From: JBCBWG01 sp039817205
GTDB taxonomy: Bacteria; Pseudomonadota; Alphaproteobacteria; Rhizobiales; Hyphomicrobiaceae
Assembly (NCBI GenBank): GCA_039817205.1
Contig: JBCBWG010000203.1
Span: 1-5,813 of the forward strand
DNA: 5,813 nucleotides
Direction: 5' to 3'
This document shows, piece by piece, positions 1 to 5,632 of the stretch. A model generated the notes under the pieces. It ran no database searches. It saw only the letters and a list, made by a program, of their open reading frames with translations, and was not told where the DNA came from. The translations under genes were made by a program, and so were the position numbers. Each line of letters starts with the position of its first letter. Within the stretch, counting starts at the first letter, position 1.

Positions 1-954
1 CGTCGCCTTCGCACGAAAGAGCTGGCGCAGGCCCTCTATCAGCGTGGGCTCGGCTACCGCGCAACCAATCGCGCAGCAAAAGCCATTGCCGATTTCACGT
101 CCGCTCTTTGGATCAAGAATGGACTGCCGGAGGCAGATAAAAAAGCCGCTCTTGCCGCGCGCGCTGCAACCTATCAGGCGGCCGGCCTGTCTGGTCAGGG
201 ACAGACCAACACGGCGGCCCTGCCAGCGGTCAAAGCGCCTGTGGCCCCGGCTACAGCCAGCGTCGCGCCGACGACATCTGCCGCAGCCAACCAGGCGGCA
301 TCGAGAGTAGTAGCGGGCGGTCCATCGGCGCCGGTCCGAAGACCAGCTCGGACGGCTGCTACTGCTGCGCCATCGGGAGCCGCGGCGGGATCGCAGAGCA
401 GCACCGGCTGGCAATCGGCATCGGTGCAACGGTCGCCAGCGCCCGCACCGGCATCCACTAGTGCCAACTTTGGCAATAGTTTCACAAACTTTTTCAGCGG
501 CTGGTTCGGCGGTGGATCTGCATCTCCTGGCGCAGCGACGCAGCCGACGGTGACGGGAAGTACCGCGCCACGGTCGGTTGCTTCGGCTGGCACGGGGCGG
601 AGATCGGCACCGGCTTCGGCAGTCTCGGGTTGGTCGTCGGTGACTGACGTTAAGCCCGGCGCGGCGCGCGCTGAGGCAACCCGGCGTCAGGCAGCAGCGA
701 CGCCGAGAGGCTCCGTGAAAATGCAGGTGACCGCCGTGCGTCGCCGAACCGACGCCCGCAAAGTCGCCGATTACGTCAACCAAAAATACGGTGGCATTCT
801 CAACGGTCAGACGGCGCAAATCAGCGAAGTCCAGATCGGGAACCTTGGCACCATGTTCCGCGTCGAGCTCGGACCGTTCACGAGCGAAGCGGGCAGCCAA
901 CCCGCCTGCGCACAACTCCGCAAAGATGGCTTCGACTGCCTGCGCATCCGCTGA
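1..954 (+). CDS. TPR and SPOR domain protein, 5' end outside window
   Basis: The reading frame is open from the first base to a TGA at 952-954, so 317 C-terminal residues are visible and the start lies upstream. Residues 9-42 fit one tetratricopeptide repeat: Gly16, Tyr19, Ala28, Phe32 and Ala35 fall at the canonical positions 8, 11, 20, 24 and 27. A second partial helix pair follows to about residue 62. Residues 63-236 are a low-complexity Ala/Pro/Ser/Thr linker, probably disordered, with an aromatic and Gly-rich patch near 155-172. Residues 239-317 resemble a SPOR domain, including a 'FRVELGPF' segment and the final Cys-Leu-Arg-Ile-Arg strand. SPOR domains bind denuded peptidoglycan in the periplasm, often at division sites, so an envelope role is inferred. 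A signal peptide or membrane anchor would be in the missing N-terminus. It converges on crtI and is probably unrelated to carotenoids. The internal ATG at 241 is not the start, because TPR-like coding sequence precedes it. Confidence 0.8.
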   Translation, partial: RRLRTKELAQALYQRGLGYRATNRAAKAIADFTSALWIKNGLPEADKKAALAARAATYQAAGLSGQGQTNTAALPAVKAPVAPATASVAPTTSAAANQAASRVVAGGPSAPVRRPARTAATAAPSGAAAGSQSSTGWQSASVQRSPAPAPASTSANFGNSFTNFFSGWFGGGSASPGAATQPTVTGSTAPRSVASAGTGRRSAPASAVSGWSSVTDVKPGAARAEATRRQAAATPRGSVKMQVTAVRRRTDARKVADYVNQKYGGILNGQTAQISEVQIGNLGTMFRVELGPFTSEAGSQPACAQLRKDGFDCLRIR

Positions 955-1011
955 TCGGCACGCGTCTGCTGGATGTCCACGACAGTGTGTGACGCTGCGC
1001 CGCGAAGCACC

Positions 1012-1040
1012 AAGAAACCGCTCCCCGATGGGCGGAGCGG
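1012..1040 (-). terminator. Intrinsic terminator of the fni-crtI operon
   Basis: A perfect 7-bp GC-rich stem (CCGCTCC at 1018-1024 pairing with GGAGCGG at 1034-1040) can extend by two more C-G pairs across a one-base bulge. Read on the minus strand it is followed at once by TTTCTT (1017-1012). It starts 28 nt beyond the crtI stop codon. No T-run follows it on the plus strand, so it suits the leftward operon and not the TPR-SPOR gene. The T-tract is short and interrupted, so termination may be incomplete. Confidence 0.6.
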
Positions 1041-1068
1041 CTCGCCGGTCTCAAACTGAGCTTCGTGA

Positions 1069-2646
1069 TTACGCAGCCGCCTGCCTCGGGGCAGGCTTTG
1101 CCGGTTGAGGGACGAGCTTTTCGATCACCTTGGCTGAGCAGATGACGCCCGGCATGCCCGCACCCGGGTGCGTGCCAGCCCCGGTGAGATAGAGGTTGTC
1201 GACGGATTCCGACTTGTTGTGGAAGCGGAACCACGCCGACTGCGTGAAGTGCGGCGAGATCGAAAACCCTGTGCCCTGGTAGCTTAGATAGTCGTCCTTG
1301 AAGTCCGCGGGCGTCATAAAGAAATCGCTGCAGATCGTTTCTTTGAGACCGGGCAGTATGGTCCGGCCGAGCGCTGCAACGATCCGGTCGCGCAGTTTCG
1401 GTCCCTCAATTTCCCAGTCGAGATCGGACGTGAGGTTGGGCACGGGGCAGAGCACATAAAAGCTATCGCAGCCTTCAGGCGCGAAGCTCGGGTCCGTTGC
1501 GGTTGGCCGGTGCAGGTACAGCGAAAAGTCCTCTGACAGCACCTTGCGTTTGAAGATGTCGTCGAGCAAATCGCCGAACTTTGTGCCGAGCCAAATGGTG
1601 TGGTGGGCGACGTCCGGGTACTGTTCCCGGGTTCCGAAATAGAGGACGTAGAGGCCCATCGAGAGGCGCGAGTTTTTCTTCGCCTTGGTCGCGGTGGTCA
1701 GCGCCTTTTCAGGCACCATCTTTCGATAGAGGTGCATTGGGTCGGCGTTCGAGATGACGATATCCGCCTTGAGCTTTTCGCCACTTTCTAAAAGCGCACC
1801 CGTCGCCTTGCGCCCATCTAGAGTTAGCTCGCGAACAGTCGTGTTAAGGCGCACCTCGATGCCCTCTTCGCGCATCAGCTTGCCAAGTGCGTCCACAATC
1901 GCGCCCGTGCCGCCCATGGCGAACCAAACGCCCCATTTCCGCTCAAGGAAGTGAATGAGCCCGTAAATGCTCGTCGTCTCGAATGGACTGCCGCCGACCA
2001 ACAGCGGTTGGATGGAGAACGCTTCTCGGATCTTGTCGCTGGAGAGGTACTTCGAGACAAGCTGCCAAACCGTCCGGTCGGTCCGGAGCGCAGCAAGACG
2101 CGGGATTTGCTTCAGCATCGTCGGCAGTTTGTGAAACGGCTCGTCCGCCAGCCCCGTAAAGCCCGCATCGAATAGCTTTTCAGAATGCTTCAAAAGCTCT
2201 TTGTAGCCCTCGACGTCCTTGGGCTCGATTTTGGCGATCTCCTCGAACGTGTCCTCCGGCGTGCCGCCGTAATCGAACGTGGTGCCGTCCTGATAGTAGA
2301 AGCGGTACCAGGGGGAGAGCTCAACGAATTCGACATAGTCCTCGCGCTTCTTGTCGAAGAGCGCAAACAACTCATCGAACAAAAACGGTGCTGTCACAAC
2401 GGTCGGGCCGGCATCGTGGTGGAAACCGTCGCGCTCGAACACTTGGGCGCGGCCGCCGAGCCGGGGCGCCCGATCCAGGATCGTGACAGCGTAGCCCTTG
2501 GCGCGTAGGCGCAGTGCGGCTGCGATCCCGCCAAAGCCTGCCCCAATTACAATCGCGCGGCTCGCGCCATCTGCGGCCTGCGCCTCTGTTGCCGCCGAGC
2601 CGGTCAGTTGTTCGATGTCGCCTGGTTCGAGGACGCTGCCGTCCAT
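1069..2646 (-). CDS. crtI: Phytoene desaturase CrtI
   Basis: A 525-residue FAD-dependent carotenoid desaturase. In the bacterial CrtI family it converts 15-cis-phytoene, usually in four dehydrogenation steps, to lycopene at the membrane surface. The N-terminal Rossmann dinucleotide site is at residues 33-40 (VIGAGFGG), with Asp58 ending the second strand and a 'GGRA' turn at 64-67. The 'DAGPTVVT' stretch follows near 78-85. The C-terminal family signature is at 484-505 (NLYLTGAGTHPGAGMPG and onward). The middle part, including 'SLYLHRPTATDPS' and 'FYVLCPVPNL', is typical of CrtI and argues against CrtD or the CrtN group. The ATG is well supported by AGGAG 7 nt upstream, which makes the roughly 30-residue Ala- and acid-rich extension before the Rossmann strand genuine; most relatives start closer to that strand. 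It lies 47 nt downstream of fni on the same strand. The number of desaturation steps cannot be read from sequence alone. Confidence 0.95.
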   Translation of the reverse strand: MDGSVLEPGDIEQLTGSAATEAQAADGASRAIVIGAGFGGIAAALRLRAKGYAVTILDRAPRLGGRAQVFERDGFHHDAGPTVVTAPFLFDELFALFDKKREDYVEFVELSPWYRFYYQDGTTFDYGGTPEDTFEEIAKIEPKDVEGYKELLKHSEKLFDAGFTGLADEPFHKLPTMLKQIPRLAALRTDRTVWQLVSKYLSSDKIREAFSIQPLLVGGSPFETTSIYGLIHFLERKWGVWFAMGGTGAIVDALGKLMREEGIEVRLNTTVRELTLDGRKATGALLESGEKLKADIVISNADPMHLYRKMVPEKALTTATKAKKNSRLSMGLYVLYFGTREQYPDVAHHTIWLGTKFGDLLDDIFKRKVLSEDFSLYLHRPTATDPSFAPEGCDSFYVLCPVPNLTSDLDWEIEGPKLRDRIVAALGRTILPGLKETICSDFFMTPADFKDDYLSYQGTGFSISPHFTQSAWFRFHNKSESVDNLYLTGAGTHPGAGMPGVICSAKVIEKLVPQPAKPAPRQAAA

Positions 2647-2653
2647 GGAGCTT

Positions 2654-2658
2654 CTCCT
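2654..2658 (-). promoter_or_regulatory. Shine-Dalgarno of crtI
   Basis: AGGAG on the minus strand, 7 nt before the crtI ATG. It is the strongest ribosome binding site in the window and it fixes the crtI start, including the N-terminal extension. Confidence 0.75.
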
Positions 2659-2693
2659 GAAGTGCGTTTTGAACCCGCCTGTCTCGGCTCGAC

Positions 2694-3707
2694 TTATCCC
2701 GCCGCCCTCAGGGCATCAAGGGAGCGCGCTCCAGTACAAAAGCAGGCAATCTGAAGTTGTCTGATGGTCTGTTCAAGCGCCAAACGCGCAGCGTCCGGCC
2801 CGTCCATGGCAGGACCTAGTAATTGTGCTGCTTGTCCAACGAGCGTTGCGCCCAAACGGATCGCTTTTGCGGCATCGAGACCGTGGCGGATACCGCCCGA
2901 TGCGATCACGGGGACACCGGGGCACTGGTGCGCAACGTCCACGATGGCGTCGGGCGTCGGAATACCCCAGTCGTGGAATGGGGCCGCCATCGTGCGGTGG
3001 CTTGGATCTTCAGAACGCTCCGCTTCGACAGCGGCCCAGCTGGTCCCACCGACGCCAGCGACATCGATGACTTGAAATCCGAGTGCGACCAACGTCTTCG
3101 CCGTGGTCCCAGATATACCCGAACCAACCTCTTTCGCGATCAATGGAACGGGGGAGATGGCGGCGAGATCGGCGAGCGCGTCGTGTAGCCCGCGCCAATC
3201 GGTATCGCCGCCCTCCTGAAGCGCTTCCTGTAGCGGGTTGAAGTGCACGATCAGTCCGTCGGCTTCGAGCATGTCGACCGCACGCAAAACTTTGGCCGGG
3301 TCTTTCCACTCGACGACTTGCGCTGCCCCAATGTTGGCGAGCAGCGGCACATCCGCCAATTGCGTTCTCAGCGAGCGCTCAAAGCCCGCATCGCCTGCTG
3401 CCTCGATTGCAATCCGCTGTGAGCCAACCGCAAATGCGATGCGTTCTGATTGCGCGACGTCTGCAAGCACGCGGTTGATCTTTGTCGCCCGCGCCGGACC
3501 ACCGGTCATGGAGCTGACCAAAAACGGTGCTCTCAGGGTTTTGCCGAGGAACGGGGTCGTGAGATCAACGTCGGCAAGAGCAAAGTTCGGTGCAGCTTCG
3601 TGGGGCAACCGAAGAGCATCAAACGGATGCTGTGGCCCCTGTGCCGCAGCGCGACCAGCGAGGACAATATCGAGGTGTTGATCTTTGCGGGACTTGATAT
3701 TGCTCAT
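2694..3707 (-). CDS. fni: Type II isopentenyl-diphosphate isomerase (FMN-dependent)
   Basis: A 337-residue TIM-barrel enzyme (also called IDI-2) that interconverts IPP and DMAPP with reduced FMN; it is unrelated in sequence to the type I Idi enzymes. Family motifs appear in order: Arg-Lys-Asp-Gln-His-Leu at 7-12, SSMTGG at 65-70, VGSQR at 94-98, the catalytic-region 'HFNPLQE' at 155-161 (Gln160 and Glu161 in the usual places), 'AKEVGSGIS' at 191-199, 'DVAGVGGTSW' at 215-224, and the phosphate-binding 'SGGIRHGLDAAKA' at 270-282. Length and ends are normal for the family. ATG at 3705-3707 is the only sensible start: the frame upstream has no ATG, GTG or TTG before a stop. No Shine-Dalgarno sequence precedes it. 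It is the first gene of the leftward operon with crtI, and its position beside crtE implies it supplies both C5 units for carotenoids. Confidence 0.95.
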   Translation of the reverse strand: MSNIKSRKDQHLDIVLAGRAAAQGPQHPFDALRLPHEAAPNFALADVDLTTPFLGKTLRAPFLVSSMTGGPARATKINRVLADVAQSERIAFAVGSQRIAIEAAGDAGFERSLRTQLADVPLLANIGAAQVVEWKDPAKVLRAVDMLEADGLIVHFNPLQEALQEGGDTDWRGLHDALADLAAISPVPLIAKEVGSGISGTTAKTLVALGFQVIDVAGVGGTSWAAVEAERSEDPSHRTMAAPFHDWGIPTPDAIVDVAHQCPGVPVIASGGIRHGLDAAKAIRLGATLVGQAAQLLGPAMDGPDAARLALEQTIRQLQIACFCTGARSLDALRAAG

Positions 3708-3769
3708 GGAACGGTGCGGCGGTTGTGGTGACGAGCAGAAACGAGGGTCGGAGCCACCTAATCGCGCGA

Positions 3770-3775
3770 ATTATG
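3770..3775 (-). promoter_or_regulatory. Possible -10 element for fni-crtI
   Basis: CATAAT on the minus strand matches the -10 consensus at five of six bases and lies about 62 nt upstream of the fni ATG. The hexamer 17 nt upstream of it (GCGCAC) is a poor -35, so a promoter here would need an activator or another sigma factor. This is a weak call. Confidence 0.2.
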
Positions 3776-3808
3776 ACGGCAGACGCCTCACCGTGCGCTC
3801 GGCGAAAC

Positions 3809-3852
3809 TGTCAACACGTCATGACGGCTCTGACTGTCCTGTACGCCATACC
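3809..3852. promoter_or_regulatory. Two PpsR/CrtJ-like near-palindromes 8 bp apart
   Basis: TGT-N12-ACG occupies 3809-3826 and TGT-N12-ACC occupies 3835-3852, with exactly 8 bp between them. PpsR/CrtJ, the redox- and light-responsive repressor of photopigment genes in purple bacteria, recognises TGT-N12-ACA, often as paired sites. Each site here misses the last base of the consensus. The same stretch contains GTCA at 3810 and 3818 and TGAC at 3822 and 3831, which form a near-dyad centred on the perfect palindrome GTCATGAC (3818-3825). A regulator binding here could act on both operons. Which regulator is unknown. Confidence 0.3.
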
Positions 3853-3875
3853 ATGCCGACCGAGAATCGACCATC

Positions 3876-3898
3876 TGCGGTAATCATGTGCGGTAATC
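3876..3898 (+). repeat. 10-bp direct repeat upstream of crtE
   Basis: TGCGGTAATC occurs at 3876-3885 and again at 3889-3898, a 13-bp period, ending 4 nt before the crtE ATG. It sits where the crtE ribosome binding site would be expected, so it may be an operator or part of the promoter. CGAGAAT also recurs, at 3861-3867 and 3898-3904, overlapping the start codon. Confidence 0.5.
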
Positions 3899-3902
3899 GA
3901 GA

Positions 3903-4808
3903 ATGACGACAGCAGCGCAGCCACACCTAGCAACGCCGACGGAACGCATTGGAGCAAGCGCTTTGCGTTCCGCGATCGACGATGCGCTGGCGAGCTTTTG
4001 CGACGAATTGCAACTGCCGGCAGCGCTTAATGACGTTGGCCGCTACGTTTTGTTATCCCCGGGCAAACGCGTTCGGGGTATCCTCTGTCTCAATGTCGCG
4101 AACGCCTCCGGTCTGACGGCTGACGATATGATGGCCTCGGCAGTTGCGGTCGAGGCCGTGCATGCCGCATCTCTGGTGCTCGACGACTTACCGGCAATGG
4201 ATAATTCGGTTCTGAGACGGGGGCAGCCGAGTGCGCATTGCGCCTTTGATGAGGCCCGAGCGGTTTTGGTCGCGATCGCGTTGTTAAACGGAGCTTATGG
4301 GCATCTGGCGCGGCACGCCTCGGACGACCGCGCGGCTGTTGCCTATCTTGCGCGGGCGGTTGGAGGCACTGGACTGGTCGGGGGACAGATCCACGATCTG
4401 TATCCGGGCGAACAACAAGACTTAAGCGACGTTGAGACGACGCATGGCGCGAAGACAGGAGCGCTATTTGCAGCCGCTCTTGCGCTTGGCGGTCGCAACT
4501 GTTCCGCCCCGGATCGTGAGCTGCTGTGGGCGGCGGGCTATGAACTGGGCGTTGCATTTCAGGGGTATGACGACCTGCTGGATCATTACGCCGTCTCAGA
4601 TGTCATCGGCAAAGAGACGGGCGCAGATGCAGCGAAGACAACGGTTGCCTCCTTGTTATCGCGGGCTCAGGCAGAGGCATGGTGCGCTGCAAAGATCGCT
4701 GGAGCCGAACAGATGATGCAAACGGTTCTCGGCGGCGGACATGCGTTGCAGGACTACGTTGAGGCGATGCATCGGCAATTGACCGCGCCATTGCGTGTGA
4801 AACTCTAA
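3903..4808 (+). CDS. crtE: Geranylgeranyl-diphosphate synthase CrtE
   Basis: A 301-residue all-alpha trans-prenyltransferase that adds IPP units to allylic diphosphates to make C20 GGPP for phytoene synthesis. The substrate-binding loop GKRVRG is at 54-59; most relatives have Pro at the last position. The first Asp-rich motif is DDLPAMD at 94-100, followed by 'LRRGQPSAH'. 'GGQIHDL' at 160-166 and Lys184-Thr-Gly lie in the usual places, and the second Asp-rich motif is DDLLD at 223-227. Ala89, five residues before the first motif, is small where farnesyl-diphosphate synthases of this type usually have an aromatic residue, which favours a C20 product. This, the 'HAASLVLDD' context and the neighbours support CrtE over IspA. 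A TAA at 3894-3896 blocks any longer frame, so ATG 3903 is the first possible start. No clear Shine-Dalgarno sequence precedes it. It is the first gene of an operon with crtW. Confidence 0.92.
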   Translation: MTTAAQPHLATPTERIGASALRSAIDDALASFCDELQLPAALNDVGRYVLLSPGKRVRGILCLNVANASGLTADDMMASAVAVEAVHAASLVLDDLPAMDNSVLRRGQPSAHCAFDEARAVLVAIALLNGAYGHLARHASDDRAAVAYLARAVGGTGLVGGQIHDLYPGEQQDLSDVETTHGAKTGALFAAALALGGRNCSAPDRELLWAAGYELGVAFQGYDDLLDHYAVSDVIGKETGADAAKTTVASLLSRAQAEAWCAAKIAGAEQMMQTVLGGGHALQDYVEAMHRQLTAPLRVKL

Positions 4809-4841
4809 GCGTCGAAGAGCGGCGACAGGTACGAGCAAGAC

Positions 4842-4846
4842 GGTGA
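4842..4846 (+). promoter_or_regulatory. Probable Shine-Dalgarno of crtW
   Basis: GGTGA, complementary to the 3' end of 16S rRNA, lies 5 nt before ATG 4852. It overlaps the alternative in-frame GTG at 4843, for which only a distant AGG (4827-4829) is available. This decides for the ATG start, with moderate confidence. Confidence 0.45.
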
Positions 4847-4851
4847 CGGAT

Positions 4852-5625
4852 ATGACGAGCGAGACGATGGGCGATGGTGCGACACGGGATGTCGCCGCTG
4901 ACAACCGGCAGACCGCGCGGATTGGTCTGACGCTTGCCACGGCGATCATCGGCGGGTGGATCGTCTTGCACTTGGTCTCGATGTTTGTATTCACCTGGTC
5001 GTGGAGTTCAGCGCCGATCGGCATTGCGTTGATGTTGCTTCTGACGTGGCTCTACGTTGGCATGTTCATCGTCGCCCACGATTGCATGCACGGCTCGCTT
5101 GTGCCGCTTAAGCCCGCCTGGAACAGATGGATTGGCCAGCTCTGTCTCGGGCTCTATGCGGGATTTTCGTTCGACTTCATGAACCGGAAGCATCACCAAC
5201 ACCATCGCCATGCGGGCACGGGCGATGATCCTGATTTCCATGACCACGAACCGCATGCGTTCTGGCCGTGGTACTTCAAGTTTTTTATCGAGTACTTCAC
5301 GGGCAAAGAGATCATCTTCATTGCGGTTTGGGTGTTTTCGTATCTCCTGATTTTTGGCGTGCCGTACGCCAACATCATCACGTTTTTGACGATCCCCGCG
5401 ATTGTCTCATCCATCCAGCTTTTCACGTTCGGAACTTACCTGCCGCACAAGCCGTCGGCGGCTGAATTCACCGATCGGCACCGGAGCCATTCCAACGACT
5501 ATCCCTGGTGGCTGTCGCTGATGACGTGCTTCCATTTCGGATATCATCACGAACACCATGCGGTGCCGGACGCGCCGTGGTGGCGGTTGCCAATCGTTCG
5601 TGCCGATGCGCGGCGTGCCGGTTGA
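4852..5625 (+). CDS. crtW: Beta-carotene ketolase CrtW
   Basis: A 257-residue integral membrane di-iron oxygenase of the fatty-acid-hydroxylase superfamily. CrtW oxidises C4 of beta-ionone rings, turning beta-carotene into echinenone and canthaxanthin. All three His clusters are present: HDCMH at 76-80, HHQHH at 114-118 and HHEHH at 232-236. The CrtW-specific 'FGTYLPHKP' (about 193-201), the 'SNDYPWWLSLMTCFHFGYH' region before the last cluster and the terminal PWWRLP separate it from the hydroxylase CrtZ. Hydrophobic segments near 24-47, 55-74, 95-109 and 153-187 suit four or so membrane passes. The gene starts 43 nt after crtE, so the two are probably co-transcribed. The start could instead be GTG 4843 (three residues longer); ATG 4852 is preferred because GGTGA precedes it. 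Length is normal. Activity on hydroxylated rings cannot be judged from sequence. Confidence 0.93.
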   Translation: MTSETMGDGATRDVAADNRQTARIGLTLATAIIGGWIVLHLVSMFVFTWSWSSAPIGIALMLLLTWLYVGMFIVAHDCMHGSLVPLKPAWNRWIGQLCLGLYAGFSFDFMNRKHHQHHRHAGTGDDPDFHDHEPHAFWPWYFKFFIEYFTGKEIIFIAVWVFSYLLIFGVPYANIITFLTIPAIVSSIQLFTFGTYLPHKPSAAEFTDRHRSHSNDYPWWLSLMTCFHFGYHHEHHAVPDAPWWRLPIVRADARRAG

Positions 5626-5632
5626 GCCCGCT

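Larger units (their letters stand above)
3708..3902. promoter_or_regulatory. Divergent control region between fni-crtI and crtE-crtW
   Basis: A 195-bp non-coding stretch separates the start codons of fni (leftward) and crtE (rightward), so it must hold the promoters of both operons unless one is transcribed from further away. It carries clustered GTCA/TGAC tetramers, two TGT-N12-AC near-palindromes and a 10-bp direct repeat, each described separately. Convincing sigma-70 promoters are not obvious in either direction: TTGACA occurs on the minus strand (3814-3809), but 17 nt further on there is only GTGAGG. Confidence 0.6.

Noticed and set aside
241..243. GTG at 241 (Met in translation) as the start of the SPOR protein
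   Set aside because: The same frame is open and TPR-like from base 1, so this is an internal codon of a longer gene.
195..593. Minus-strand open frame of 132 codons within the TPR-SPOR gene
   Set aside because: It lies fully antisense to the Ala/Pro-rich linker, where the GC-rich codons leave other frames open. No motif and no start signal support it.
1018..1040. Hairpin as a bidirectional terminator serving the TPR-SPOR gene too
   Set aside because: On the plus strand the stem is followed by CTCGCC with no T-run, so only the leftward direction is supported.
3238..3681. Plus-strand open frame of 147 codons opposite fni
   Set aside because: It is antisense to conserved Fni motifs and its translation has no recognisable family features.
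3708..3731. GGAAC at 3708 as an EcfG (general stress sigma) promoter element
   Set aside because: No GTT follows at the required 16-17 nt spacing, and it points toward crtE from nearly 200 bp away.
3809..3814. TTGACA on the minus strand as the -35 of a fni promoter
   Set aside because: The hexamer is perfect, but 16-18 nt downstream there is only GC-rich sequence, and the better -10 (CATAAT) is 33 nt away.
4603..5024. Minus-strand frames of 122 codons across the crtE-crtW junction
   Set aside because: Both are shadows of crtE and crtW, are Arg/Ser-rich, and cross the junction without any gene-like signal.
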